DNA of 64,000 bases, from NCBI GenBank assembly GCA_036746315.1, contig DAIOEK010000003.1:1-64000 (forward strand). The letters run 5' to 3'. Of the stretch, positions 34,808 through 43,179 are shown piece by piece. Under the pieces are notes generated by a model. That model saw only the letters and a program-made list of their open reading frames with translations, ran no database searches and was not told the origin of the DNA. Source of the DNA: DAIOEK01 sp036746315 (GTDB lineage Bacteria; Chloroflexota; Anaerolineae; Anaerolineales; Anaerolineaceae). The position numbers were made by a program, and so were the translations under genes. Position 1 is the stretch's first letter. Each line of letters begins with the position of its first letter.

Positions 34808-35590
34808 TCATTCCTGACGGGCAGGTCGCCAGCCGTTGCGGATCGCCTCTTCCAGCGTGCAGAACCATCTTTCCCCGCGGTCGGCTTCGATCCTCACATC
34901 CGCGTAGTCTTCACTGCCGGGCAGATGGTAGATGTAATCATCCGAAGCATTGATATTTCCCTTGATCGTGCAGCCGTTCGGCGGCAGAATACAGCCTTCC
35001 GGGCAGCGTTCATCGGTTTGCACTCCGGTGATATCATCCATTCCCTGCCAGATGCCCAGTCTGTTTTGATAAGCATACAACATATCTGCGGTGAATTGTT
35101 GCGCGCATACAGCGTCGTGCGGACGGTTGAAGCTGGTCGCCAGCCCCTCCCGGATCAGCGTACTGTTGATAAAAACATCATCCGCCATCACCAGCCGCAG
35201 CAGACGCCCGTAATCGTCCCGGTCGCGATTCCCGCTGTACAACCAGATCGTTTTGCCGCCAACCTTTTCACGATTCCACTTCATTGCGGTTTTGCCCGGC
35301 TGTGGGTCGCGCGCCTTCAACTCGGGCGTATCCACCCCCAGGTAACGCACCGTCTCGATGGCGCCGTTCAGGCGCACCTTGATGGTATCGCCGTCGATCA
35401 CATCCACCACTCTGGCTTCGGTAAAAGTCAAACCGGTAAGGCAGGTGGTTTGCGCTTCATTTTGGGTCTCGGCTGCGGCAGGGGATTCCGCCGTCATCGC
35501 CGCAGATGTATGGCTGCAGCCCGAAACGAAAATAATGAAAATCAGACACCGGCAAATAAATTTACCGGTCTGTTGGGGTATGCTGCGCAA
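34808..35590 (-). CDS. Thermonuclease (SNase)-domain lipoprotein
   Basis: I place the start at a TTG at 35590, because it follows the stop of the zinc-ribbon gene at 35599 and yields a lipoprotein signal (FICRCLIFIIF then lipobox FVSGC). Longer upstream readings overlap that gene and lack a signal. The 260-residue product has an SNase/OB domain with DVIDGDTI (Asp ligands), the catalytic Arg in VRYLGVDTPE, a second Asp pair in DRDDYGR and the Arg-containing LIREGL. It would be a calcium-dependent nuclease on the outer membrane-facing surface, useful for scavenging or degrading external DNA. A Cys-rich C-terminal segment is unassigned. Confidence 0.82.
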   Translation of the reverse strand: MRSIPQQTGKFICRCLIFIIFVSGCSHTSAAMTAESPAAAETQNEAQTTCLTGLTFTEARVVDVIDGDTIKVRLNGAIETVRYLGVDTPELKARDPQPGKTAMKWNREKVGGKTIWLYSGNRDRDDYGRLLRLVMADDVFINSTLIREGLATSFNRPHDAVCAQQFTADMLYAYQNRLGIWQGMDDITGVQTDERCPEGCILPPNGCTIKGNINASDDYIYHLPGSEDYADVRIEADRGERWFCTLEEAIRNGWRPARQE

Positions 35591-35598
35591 TGGGGATG

Positions 35599-35877
35599 TT
35601 ACCCTTCGTCCTGCATCTGTTTGATCAATACGTCCAGATTGTCCAGCACCATGCGGCGTTCGACTTCCAAAAAATCCACCCGTTTTTGCCAGGTTTCTTT
35701 GACCGCCTGCACCTGCGGCAAACGGACGTTTTGCCGGAATTCGCTGCGCGGCTCCAGCAGGATCGATCGGCCGTATCCGCGGCACTCACGACAGACCGGC
35801 ACTTCCTCGGCATAGGTATTTTCAGGGTACTGCGAAAAACAGAAGGGACAGATCAAGGGTTCACTATTCATGGTCAC
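35599..35877 (-). CDS. Small zinc-ribbon protein of unknown function
   Basis: A 92-residue protein with two CxxC pairs (CPFC near residue 10, CREC near 29), a likely zinc ribbon, followed by a helical tail with LDVLIKQMQ. I do not recognise a specific family. It overlaps the upstream LiaF-like gene by 4 bases (ATGA), indicating coupled translation in the envelope operon. Confidence 0.6.
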   Translation of the reverse strand: MTMNSEPLICPFCFSQYPENTYAEEVPVCRECRGYGRSILLEPRSEFRQNVRLPQVQAVKETWQKRVDFLEVERRMVLDNLDVLIKQMQDEG

Positions 35878-36407
35878 TCATGCAATCTTATTACCTTTGT
35901 TTCACCGGCAAAATAATTTACTTCCACATACGCTTTTCGTAAAGCTTGATCGAAGCGGGGGGTCTGATCTTCGATGGGCGCCATCACCCCGGTTACTTCT
36001 TCTCCGAATATGTTAATACTACCGCCAAAATAATTCGCGCGCACTTTAACGCCCACATCATCCGGTGCCAAAATGGTAATTCCACCGGCAAATCCGTTGA
36101 ACCGGTAATTCCCGCCCCGGTCTGAAATATCCTCACGGGAGAGATCGAGCGTGGTTTCGCCCAAAAACAAACCATGATCCTTCAGATTCCCATCAACATA
36201 CCATGGTTCACCCAATGCCGCATCATCGCCCCACCAGATCCAGAAGGGTTTCCCCGCCGGTCGAACGAGCAGCCAAATTCCCAGACCGATGAATACAACT
36301 GGCCAGAGATACGCCCAGATCGGAATATGCCAGATACTTTGAATCAGAAAAATGATCCCTGAAACAATCAAAACAATACCAAAGTATGTCTTCCAGCGTT
36401 TTATCAT
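35874..36407 (-). CDS. LiaF/DUF2154-like membrane protein
   Basis: A 177-residue protein. The start at 36407 has a good GAGGTAAGG ribosome site; an in-frame ATG at 36431 is less likely. Three or so helices at the N-terminus (GIVLIVSGIIFLI, IPIWAYLWPVVFIG) are followed by a cell-wall-active antibiotic-response domain with the repeated pattern NYRFNGFAGGITIL and RANYFGGSINIFG, as in LiaF/VraT-related proteins that sense envelope stress. Regulatory partners (LiaR/S) are not present in the window. It heads the minus-strand envelope operon. Confidence 0.75.
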   Translation of the reverse strand: MIKRWKTYFGIVLIVSGIIFLIQSIWHIPIWAYLWPVVFIGLGIWLLVRPAGKPFWIWWGDDAALGEPWYVDGNLKDHGLFLGETTLDLSREDISDRGGNYRFNGFAGGITILAPDDVGVKVRANYFGGSINIFGEEVTGVMAPIEDQTPRFDQALRKAYVEVNYFAGETKVIRLHE

Positions 36408-36651
36408 CCTTACCTCATTACCTCGACACAAATAAAGGGGAAGTTGACCCGGTGCATGATCAATCCATTTCTTCTATCTTACCCGGGATTTGACCTCTCT
36501 ATTAATATACGTCAAGTATTCAGATTGGATGTACCGGTGCGTTAACAAAAATATTGCAATAATTTAATTATCTTTTCACATCCATCTCTTAAAATTGATA
36601 CAATTTAGAATGCAGCGCAAATTAGGTGGTGCATGGTGAAAGGAATTAACT

Positions 36652-37368
36652 ATGGGATATTCTTACGGGTTTGGCGGCGGATACATACTTTACCTGTTAT
36701 TCTCCCTGCCAGCCTTACTGCTGGGGTTGTGGGCGCAGGCAAAGGTGAAAGGCGCTTTCAATAAATATTCGCAAAAAAGGACTTACGGGAATTTCAGCGG
36801 TGCCCAGGTTGCCCGATATATGCTCGATCAGGCTGGCTTGCAGAATGTGAAAATCGAGGAAGTCGGTGGCACGCTCAGCGATCATTACGACCCGCGGCAA
36901 AAAGTGCTGCGGCTGAGCCATAATGTTTTCGGCAACCCTTCCATTGCCGCAGCCGGGATTGCCGCCCATGAAGCCGGGCATGCCATTCAGCACGCTGAAA
37001 GCTATGCACCCTTGAACCTGCGTAACCTGATGGTCCCCACCGTGCAGATCGGCAGTTGGCTTGGACCGATCATCTTCATGATCGGATTGTTCCTCGCCGG
37101 GCAGACCGGCACCACCATCGCATGGATCGGTCTGCTGCTCTTCGGCGCAACCGCGGTCTTTGCGCTCGTTACCCTGCCGGTGGAACTGGATGCATCGCGC
37201 CGGGCAAAAGCCTGGCTCACCACCTCGGGCGTGATCTACACCGGAGAGATGGAAGGCGTGAACAAGGTGCTCGATGCCGCTGCCTGGACTTATGTTGCCG
37301 CAGCCATTCAGGCGATTTCGACCATTCTCTACTATGTGTTCCTGCTCTCCGGCAGACGGCGGGATTGA
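36652..37368 (+). CDS. YugP-like zinc membrane metallopeptidase (PF04298)
   Basis: A 238-residue protein of the neutral zinc metallopeptidase family with an HEAGHAIQH zinc motif (HExxH, about residue 107), a Gln/Tyr-Ala-Pro region after it, and three or four membrane helices. Family members are integral membrane proteins of unknown substrate. The start follows GAAAGGAATTAAC. A TACAAT -10-like element lies about 50 bases upstream. The gene ends before a T-rich hairpin. Confidence 0.85.
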   Translation: MGYSYGFGGGYILYLLFSLPALLLGLWAQAKVKGAFNKYSQKRTYGNFSGAQVARYMLDQAGLQNVKIEEVGGTLSDHYDPRQKVLRLSHNVFGNPSIAAAGIAAHEAGHAIQHAESYAPLNLRNLMVPTVQIGSWLGPIIFMIGLFLAGQTGTTIAWIGLLLFGATAVFALVTLPVELDASRRAKAWLTTSGVIYTGEMEGVNKVLDAAAWTYVAAAIQAISTILYYVFLLSGRRRD

Positions 37369-37412
37369 TCGTAAATTTCAGCTCATCACACCTGAAAGTC
37401 TCGGGGGATATG

Positions 37413-37448
37413 GATGCGGGCGTCCTGGTGACACCCGCATCTTGTTTT
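37413..37448 (+). terminator. Terminator after the YugP-like gene
   Basis: An 8-bp GATGCGGG/CCCGCATC stem is followed by TTGTTTTC on the plus strand, between the YugP-like gene and the next methyltransferase. Confidence 0.65.
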
Positions 37449-37498
37449 CACGCCCACTTCTGATTTTTCATATCGACGGTTTTTTATATAATGGAGTC

Positions 37499-38230
37499 AT
37501 GACCTCAACATCCTATCTTATGTATGGCGAATTTGCGCCCTGGTTTCACCTGCTTACACCGCCCGAACACTATGCAGATGAAGCCAGCTTTATCACCGGG
37601 TTGATCCATCTGCGCAACCCTCACGCCCGGAACATCCTCGAACTCGGTAGTGGCGGCGGGAACCTGGCCAGCCATCTCAAGGCAAAATTCAATATGACGC
37701 TGGTGGACCTTTCTCCTCAGATGCAGGATATCTCCCGCTCCATCAACCCTGAATGCCGCCACCTGTCGGGCGATATGCGCACCCTGCGCCTCGAAGAGAT
37801 CTTCGATGTGGTTCTGATCGAAGATGCCATTATGTACATCACCACTGCCGCAGACCTGTCTGCCACCCTGCGCACCTGCCGGGATCATTTGCAGCCGGGC
37901 GGGCTGGCAGTGATTGCACCGGATTGGACGCGGGACGAGTTCACCCCCGGAACCAGCCACGGCGGCAATGATGCCCCGGATGGCAGCGGAATGCGCTACC
38001 TCGAATGGATACACCCGGTACAGCAAGATGCACACACGTATCAAACGGATTTTGCCTGCCTGCTGCGTAGCGCGGATGGCGCCACCCGCAGCTATTCTGA
38101 GACGCATACCCTGGGGATATTCTCCACACCGGAATGGCTGGCAGCCTTCCGGGCGGCTGGTTTCAAACCCGCCATGTTCCCTGATCAGCAGGGCACAAAG
38201 ATTTTTGTGGCACAGAGAGGAATGCACTGA
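37499..38230 (+). CDS. SAM-dependent methyltransferase
   Basis: The gene starts at 37499 (ATG after TGGAGTC). An in-frame reading from 37274 would overlap the YugP-like gene and contains no domain. The 243-residue product has the SAM motif NILELGSGGGNLA (about residue 44), acidic motif II LVDLSPQM and a late QPGGLAVIA loop, typical of class I type-11/25 methyltransferases. Substrate unknown. The YjbQ-like gene follows 1 base after the stop, so the two are one transcription unit. Confidence 0.85.
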   Translation: MTSTSYLMYGEFAPWFHLLTPPEHYADEASFITGLIHLRNPHARNILELGSGGGNLASHLKAKFNMTLVDLSPQMQDISRSINPECRHLSGDMRTLRLEEIFDVVLIEDAIMYITTAADLSATLRTCRDHLQPGGLAVIAPDWTRDEFTPGTSHGGNDAPDGSGMRYLEWIHPVQQDAHTYQTDFACLLRSADGATRSYSETHTLGIFSTPEWLAAFRAAGFKPAMFPDQQGTKIFVAQRGMH

Positions 38231-38231
38231 G

Positions 38232-38651
38232 ATGAAAACTTATCGAAAAGAACTGTGGATGCTTCTCCCCGGCAGACGGGGATATGTGAATATCACCCCC
38301 GAAGTGGAAGCGTGCGTCCGTGAAAGCACCGTCCGCGAAGGGTTGGTATTGGTGAATGCCATGCACATCACCGCTTCGGTGTTCATCAATGACGATGAAC
38401 ATGGCTTACACCAGGATTATGACCAGTGGCTGGAACGGCTGGCGCCCCATGAGCCGGTATCGGGATATCTGCACAACCGCACCGGCGAGGACAATGCCGA
38501 TGCTCACATGAAGCGCCAGGTGATGGGACGCGAAGTCGTGGTCGCCATCACCAATGGAAAGCTGGATTTTGGTCCCTGGGAGCAGATATTCTACGGAGAA
38601 TTTGACGGCGGACGCAAGAAGCGGGTGCTGGTCAAGATCATAGGCGAGTAG
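38232..38651 (+). CDS. YjbQ/UPF0047-family protein
   Basis: A 139-residue protein with the strongly conserved family signature: VLVNAMHITASVFINDDE (first part) and HNRTGEDNADAH followed by GREVVVAITNGKLDFGPWEQIFYGEFDG. UPF0047 members form trimers and have been called secondary thiamine-phosphate synthases, but their main role is unclear. It directly follows the methyltransferase stop; the transcript ends in a bidirectional terminator. Confidence 0.93.
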   Translation: MKTYRKELWMLLPGRRGYVNITPEVEACVRESTVREGLVLVNAMHITASVFINDDEHGLHQDYDQWLERLAPHEPVSGYLHNRTGEDNADAHMKRQVMGREVVVAITNGKLDFGPWEQIFYGEFDGGRKKRVLVKIIGE

Positions 38652-38689
38652 ATAAAACAGGGGCTGATTTTTCAGCCTCTGTTTTATCT
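38650..38689. terminator. Bidirectional terminator
   Basis: An 18-bp arm AGATAAAACAGGGGCTGA pairs (with one mismatch) with TCAGCCTCTGTTTTATCT around a TTTT loop, between the YjbQ-like gene (plus) and the cupin gene (minus). Confidence 0.85.
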
Positions 38690-38697
38690 GGCGTCAA

Positions 38698-39021
38698 CTA
38701 GCTTTTTAACATGATCAGCACCATCTTGTATGCACTGACGGCATTCAGCGCATGCGGCGCATTTGCCGGCATCAGAATCGACTCTCCGCCTTTCAGATGA
38801 TGCCATTCCCCCGAAATACTCACATCTGCCTCCCCCTCGAGAATGATCACCAGCGCATCATACGGAGCGGTATGCTCCGAAAGGGCTTGTCCGGCATCGA
38901 ATGCGAATAAGGTCACCGTGCCGCCCGGTTTGTTGACCAGGGTCTTGCTCACCACCGACCCCGACTGCACTTGAATGGACTGCGCCAGGTTGAACGGGTG
39001 GGAATTAACAGATTCAGCCAT
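38698..39021 (-). CDS. Small cupin-domain protein
   Basis: A 107-residue single cupin. The start at 39021 has GAGGAG 4 bases upstream; the in-frame ATG at 39033 lacks a good site. It has the first cupin motif as GQALSEHTAPYDALVIILEGEADVSI and the second as PANAPHALNAV; metal ligands are partly altered (only one of the usual first-motif His pair is clear). Such small cupins bind a metal or small ligand; function unknown. Confidence 0.75.
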   Translation of the reverse strand: MAESVNSHPFNLAQSIQVQSGSVVSKTLVNKPGGTVTLFAFDAGQALSEHTAPYDALVIILEGEADVSISGEWHHLKGGESILMPANAPHALNAVSAYKMVLIMLKS

Positions 39022-39046
39022 ATTGCTCCTCATAGATGGATGAAGA

Positions 39047-39080
39047 ATCTGCCCTGCCCATAAATTCGAACAGGGCAGAT
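39047..39080 (-). terminator. Terminator-like hairpin after the DUF4332 gene
   Basis: A 10-bp stem ATCTGCCCTG/CAGGGCAGAT with a 14-base loop, followed on the minus strand by TTCTTC. The T-tract is weak. Confidence 0.45.
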
Positions 39081-39106
39081 GTAGGATTTCAGTACAGTGT
39101 TCTGGT

Positions 39107-39511
39107 TTAGTAGGTAACGACCCGCGGCAGTTTCTTTGCCTGATCCACCCAATCTTTTACCTGTGCTTCGGTGGGCAGTTTGCGGACCAGTTTCTTTTTG
39201 GCATTGGATTCTTCGAGCATCTTGAACAGATTGGCCGGGTTGCGGTTTCCTAATTCAACCACGGTATCCACTCCAGCCTCTTCCAACAGGTCGGAATACT
39301 CACTCCCCACACCTTTAATTCGGTACAAGTCTGCCAGGTTGACCCATTCCAGGATCAGTTTATCTGAAATTCCAGTCTTCTCGGCAATTTCTTTGCGTCC
39401 CTTGGGGGTGGCGCCCATTTCCAGGAGCTTCTCGGTGGTCTTGATTCCGGCTGCCTGCAATTTGGCGGTGTACTTTTCTCCAATTCCCTCGACATCAATA
39501 ATAGATGGCAT
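39107..39511 (-). CDS. DUF4332 helix-hairpin-helix protein
   Basis: A 134-residue soluble protein that is two tandem helix-hairpin-helix-like units: VEGIGEKYTAKLQAAGIKT and IKGVGSEYSDLLEEAGV, each followed by TTEKLLEMG/TVVELGN. This is the DUF4332 pattern, thought to bind DNA non-specifically. It lies between the cupin gene and the terminator of the SufS-like operon and stands as its own unit. Confidence 0.88.
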   Translation of the reverse strand: MPSIIDVEGIGEKYTAKLQAAGIKTTEKLLEMGATPKGRKEIAEKTGISDKLILEWVNLADLYRIKGVGSEYSDLLEEAGVDTVVELGNRNPANLFKMLEESNAKKKLVRKLPTEAQVKDWVDQAKKLPRVVTY

Positions 39512-39832
39512 ATTTATTCCTCCTCAGATTTGTTTTCCTTATTATATGTGTATTACCGGCAAATTACAAAAGGGAATCAATGCTGTGTTGCTCTTTAGGG
39601 AATATATGTAATTGGCAACTTATTTTGATTATGCCTCGTTCAAACTGAACTGCCTTTTGCTTGACTTACAAGTGAATTACCGTTTTTAACAACCATTTGT
39701 TTTGAAAACTATTGTCACATTTGACAGGTGGAAATTGCCCCGTTTTGTGCGTAAAATGGGTGTATGAAACCATAATCGGTGAATTGAAAGCCGAACCTGA
39801 AAATTTTCATTTCATTACTAAATACATTTTGA
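39512..39832. other. Intergenic region with nothing recognised
   Basis: About 320 AT-rich bases between the start of the DUF4332 gene and the terminator of the SufS-like operon. A 69-residue open frame (39712-39921) runs into that terminator and lacks a ribosome site, so I reject it. There is no tRNA or repeat here. Confidence 0.5.
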
Positions 39833-39835
39833 GCA

Positions 39836-39868
39836 TAAAAAATCCCCCTCCGGGTTGCGAAGAGGGAT
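39836..39868 (-). terminator. Terminator of the seven-gene ABC/deacetylase/CsoR operon
   Basis: On the minus strand ATCCCTC pairs with GAGGGGGAT (small bulge) and is followed by TTTTTTAT, 57 bases past the SufS-like stop. Confidence 0.7.
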
Positions 39869-39924
39869 GGGAAAATCCATACCAGACAATCCTTTCTGGT
39901 GATTTAAGCAATTCTATGTAACCT

Positions 39925-41322
39925 TTACAGAGAAATATAGTGGTCGAAATCCACCTGCCAGCCTTCGGGCACGAATGCACCCGAAGCGGTATCCTGGTGA
40001 TATTTACCCTGGTATTTTCCCGCATGGATGTCTTCCAGTGCTTTCAACAGGCTGTCCACCTCATCGAGGGTATTGTAAAGACCGAAGGAAATACGAACCA
40101 GCCCGGGCACATCCCGCTTGTCTTTCGCCATAATGGTGGAGCGCACCTTGCTGGCTTCCGTGTCATCCACCTTCATCAGCTTGAGCAGGTAGGGATGCGC
40201 GCAGAAGCAGCCGTTCCGCACTCCAATCCCGTATTCAAAACCAAGGATGGCTGCCAGCAAATAATGGGAATAGCCCTGCATGTTCAACGGCACCACACCC
40301 AGCCGGCTGGCGGCAGTGGCGGGATTCCGGTCACCATAGACGGATAAATAAGGCATTTTCGACAGCCGGGTGAGAATATGCCCGGTCAGCTCGGCTTCAT
40401 GAGAGGCTACAACATCCATCCCAATTTTTTCCAGTTCGCTGATGGCTGCACCTAGGGCAATCGCCCCGACCGTGTTCGGGCTGCCGGCTTCATCCCGGTC
40501 CGGCGGTTCCGACCATTCAACGGTCTCGAGTGTCACAATCTCCACCTCGCCGCCGCCCACCATATCCGGGTCGCCCGTGGCAAAGAAATCGCGTCTGCCG
40601 ATCAATGCGCCGGTGCCAAAGGGTGCGTACATTTTATGCGCAGAGATGGAGATGAAATCCAGATGATCGGAGGCATCCACCGGATGCATATCGATCTTTC
40701 GATGAGGAGCCAGTTGCGCGCAATCGACGCAGATCATTGCCCCGGCGGCATGCGCTTTTTCTGCCATGCGATGGACGGGATTGATAAACCCGGTAACATT
40801 GCTCGCGCCGGTCACCGATACAATGGCAATTTTGTCCCGGTATTCCTGCAGCAGCCGATCGTAATCCGCTTCATCCAACGCACCTTCGGCGGTCAGTCCA
40901 ATATGGATCACCCGGGCAGCTTTTCGCCAGGGCAGGTCGTTGGAGTGATGCTCCTGGGTGCTGACCAACACAATATTCTTCTCAGGGGTAAATGGAAAAC
41001 GGCGGGCAAGTTTGTTAATTGCCTCGGTGGTGTTCTTTCCGAAGATGCACACATGCGTGCGGGGGTCTGCCCCCACAAAACGCAGCACCTTCATCCGGGC
41101 TTCTTCATACAGGTGGGTTGAGATCTGGCTCTTGAAACCGGTCCCGCGGTGAACGCTGGAATAATAAGCCAGGAACTGGTCGACCTTTTCCTTGACCGGC
41201 AGCATGGGTGGTGTGGAAGCAGCATTATCGAAATTGATATACCTGCCCTGCCTGCCTCCCAGCAGCGGAACCTCTAGGTCCAACCCGACATACAGATGTC
41301 CGAAATCCATTTCTTTACCCAT
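39925..41322 (-). CDS. SufS-like class V aminotransferase/cysteine desulfurase
   Basis: A 465-residue PLP enzyme. Landmarks: INFDNAAST near the start, HHSNDLPWR (His of the PLP pocket), CVDCAQLAPHRKI, the PLP-lysine SAHKMYAPFGTGALIG (about residue 235), and an active-site loop RNGCFCAHPY near 385 containing Cys in the position of SufS Cys364. True SufS is about 405 residues; the extra length is mainly a longer N-terminus and internal segments. It likely removes sulfur from cysteine, but no SufBCD or IscU genes are nearby, so the sulfur target is unknown. It starts 19 bases after csoR in the same operon. Confidence 0.8.
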   Translation of the reverse strand: MGKEMDFGHLYVGLDLEVPLLGGRQGRYINFDNAASTPPMLPVKEKVDQFLAYYSSVHRGTGFKSQISTHLYEEARMKVLRFVGADPRTHVCIFGKNTTEAINKLARRFPFTPEKNIVLVSTQEHHSNDLPWRKAARVIHIGLTAEGALDEADYDRLLQEYRDKIAIVSVTGASNVTGFINPVHRMAEKAHAAGAMICVDCAQLAPHRKIDMHPVDASDHLDFISISAHKMYAPFGTGALIGRRDFFATGDPDMVGGGEVEIVTLETVEWSEPPDRDEAGSPNTVGAIALGAAISELEKIGMDVVASHEAELTGHILTRLSKMPYLSVYGDRNPATAASRLGVVPLNMQGYSHYLLAAILGFEYGIGVRNGCFCAHPYLLKLMKVDDTEASKVRSTIMAKDKRDVPGLVRISFGLYNTLDEVDSLLKALEDIHAGKYQGKYHQDTASGAFVPEGWQVDFDHYISL

Positions 41323-41341
41323 CTATTCTCTCCTGCACTGG

Positions 41342-41641
41342 TTACCCAATAAATTTATCCAAAGAGTTTCTCAGATCTTTAAAAGCATTTTCGAATTCGC
41401 CCTCTTTCACAGCATCCATCAGACAGCTTTTGACATGATCTTCGAGGATGACCCGACCTACGCCATTCAGGGCGGATCGCACGGCGGCAATTTGTACCAG
41501 CACTTCAGGGCATTCCACATCCTCTTCCACCATGCGTTTCACTGCCCGTACATGCCCCTCGATCCGCGAAAGTCGGTCCAGCACCGCTTTACGGTGCTCA
41601 TGATTATGGTGAATTGTTTCCTTGTGCTCCAGGGCGTCCAT
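41342..41641 (-). CDS. csoR: CsoR-family Cu(I)-type metal-sensing repressor
   Basis: A 99-residue four-helix-bundle DUF156 protein. It keeps the Cu(I) triad of CsoR with Bacillus spacing: Cys44 (ECPEVL), His69 and Cys73 (EDHVKSC). CstR-type persulfide sensors lack that His, so copper is the better guess. It also has a His-rich N-terminus (HHNHEH). CsoR derepresses on copper binding. A CsoR-like palindrome is found at 48515-48535 before the P1B ATPase gene, about 7 kb away; no copy is evident in front of csoR itself. Confidence 0.88.
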   Translation of the reverse strand: MDALEHKETIHHNHEHRKAVLDRLSRIEGHVRAVKRMVEEDVECPEVLVQIAAVRSALNGVGRVILEDHVKSCLMDAVKEGEFENAFKDLRNSLDKFIG

Positions 41642-41656
41642 GGCTGCCTCCTGTGA

Positions 41657-42466
41657 TCATTCGAGCGGAATATTATTCCAATTACGTACCCTTAACCTCT
41701 CATTCAACCAATTATAGTTTACCAGCGAAATCTCTCTTTTTGATAATTCGGTTTTTAATTTCGGGTCTGTCAACACATTCAATTCCGCTTCCCGTTCTGC
41801 ATTGTACGCATCAGGCAAGCCGGATGGCGTCACATACCCCGGATGGCAGCAAATTTCCATCACACCGATCCATATCTTTTCCACCTGTTTTAGGAACCCT
41901 TCGAGGGTGGCGTTCTCGCCATGGAATTGATCGCAAAACACCCGTGGAGCGTAGCGATAAGGGTTGACGCCGGCATACTGTTTTCCCCACCGCACCGGTA
42001 TTTCAAATTCTTCGGCAACCGTCAGGTATATCGCCATGACATCCGGCAGGTAGTGCAAGCCAAAGTGATAATCCAGGTGGGAAGGCTTTTCACCCATCAG
42101 GTCTACGAATCTGTGGATCTGACTGCGGATTTCATCCCTGAAGATGATTAATTCCTCACAGGTATACAGCCGGTTGATCTTTTTATGGTACTCCCGCATG
42201 AACAATTCCCGTGCCAGTTGTCCCTCCGGTCCGAGGGCTTCCCGCTTGTTGAGATCGTGGTTGAGCGCATACTCGGTGACAAAATCGATGTGAATCCCCA
42301 CCGGCAGCTTGATCTCGGAAGCCATGGATAATGCTTCTTCCGCGTAAGGGCTGTGGATAAGGACCGATGTGTCGGTGACCACGCCGTTGACAAACGCATC
42401 GCAGATGCCCCGGTTGATCTGCGGAGAAAAACCAAAATCGTCTGCATTGATGATCAGGTATTTCAT
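41657..42466 (-). CDS. YdjC/ChbG-family carbohydrate deacetylase (second copy)
   Basis: A 269-residue member of the ChbG family, clearly diverged from the copy at 11387. Metal motifs: NADDFGFSP at residue 7, HLDYHFGLH near 132 and CCHPGY near 215. It overlaps the upstream PIG-L gene by 4 bases (ATGA), so the two deacetylases are translationally coupled and presumably act on the same or consecutive N-acetylated sugars delivered by the adjacent ABC transporter. csoR follows 15 bases later. Confidence 0.88.
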   Translation of the reverse strand: MKYLIINADDFGFSPQINRGICDAFVNGVVTDTSVLIHSPYAEEALSMASEIKLPVGIHIDFVTEYALNHDLNKREALGPEGQLARELFMREYHKKINRLYTCEELIIFRDEIRSQIHRFVDLMGEKPSHLDYHFGLHYLPDVMAIYLTVAEEFEIPVRWGKQYAGVNPYRYAPRVFCDQFHGENATLEGFLKQVEKIWIGVMEICCHPGYVTPSGLPDAYNAEREAELNVLTDPKLKTELSKREISLVNYNWLNERLRVRNWNNIPLE

Positions 42467-43176
42467 AGGTTTATGTTGGTTCCATCCACTTTGTGAAATG
42501 CTTCCGCGTACGGATACCCGCAGCTTTTTCCGGAAGTAATTGCATTATTTTTGATTTCATCGATGAATTTTGCGCGGTCGGCTTCTGAATGAATAAAGTC
42601 ATTCTGGCTGTGATGCGCCAGGCGGGCTTCCACTTTTCGGTCGATCTCTTCACTGATATCCACCCAATAGTTTGCCTCCTCGGGCGCAAACAGATACATC
42701 TCCTGCGGATGCCACGCAGAAATACCCTCCAGGGTAAGTTCAGGGCAAATCCATGGCAGGTCAGCCAGCATGCGCGATTCGGTCGCCATGTATCCCACCG
42801 CACGATGGTCAGGATGAAATTCGTAATGTTTCCAGGGATCAAAGGTGATGATCACATCCGGTCGATATTGCCGGTACAGCCGGATCAGTTTATCGCGCAG
42901 GTCGGTCTTTTGCGAGAGTTCGCCGTCTGCATAATCCAGCCAGAGCACTTCTCGGATCCCCAGAATTTCCTGCGCCTGCTGTTGTTCCTCCCGGCGAAGT
43001 TTGACAAGACGGCTGGGGCTGACCTCACAGTGATGGCTGCCCCTGTCTCCGCTGGTGCATACCACCAGGCGAACGCAATGTCCCGCGCGGGTCAGCCGGG
43101 CGATGGTGCCTCCGCAATATGATTCCGCATCATCAGGGTGGGCAACAATCACCAGAAGCGAAAGTTCAGGCTGCAT
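42463..43176 (-). CDS. PIG-L family N-acetyl-sugar deacetylase
   Basis: A 237-residue LmbE/PIG-L zinc hydrolase. The N-terminal AHPDDAE (about 12) and the later HPDHRAVG (about 120) supply the zinc ligands. Family members deacetylate GlcNAc-containing substrates (GlcNAc-PI, mycothiol/bacillithiol precursors, chitobiose). Its position between a sugar ABC importer and a ChbG-family enzyme suggests processing of an imported N-acetylated sugar. The start lies 3 bases after the permease stop. Confidence 0.9.
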   Translation of the reverse strand: MQPELSLLVIVAHPDDAESYCGGTIARLTRAGHCVRLVVCTSGDRGSHHCEVSPSRLVKLRREEQQQAQEILGIREVLWLDYADGELSQKTDLRDKLIRLYRQYRPDVIITFDPWKHYEFHPDHRAVGYMATESRMLADLPWICPELTLEGISAWHPQEMYLFAPEEANYWVDISEEIDRKVEARLAHHSQNDFIHSEADRAKFIDEIKNNAITSGKSCGYPYAEAFHKVDGTNINL

Positions 43177-43179
43177 GTC

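Noticed and set aside
39712..39921. 69-residue plus-strand frame between DUF4332 and the SufS-like gene
   Set aside because: No ribosome site, runs into the opposite-strand terminator, and resembles no family.
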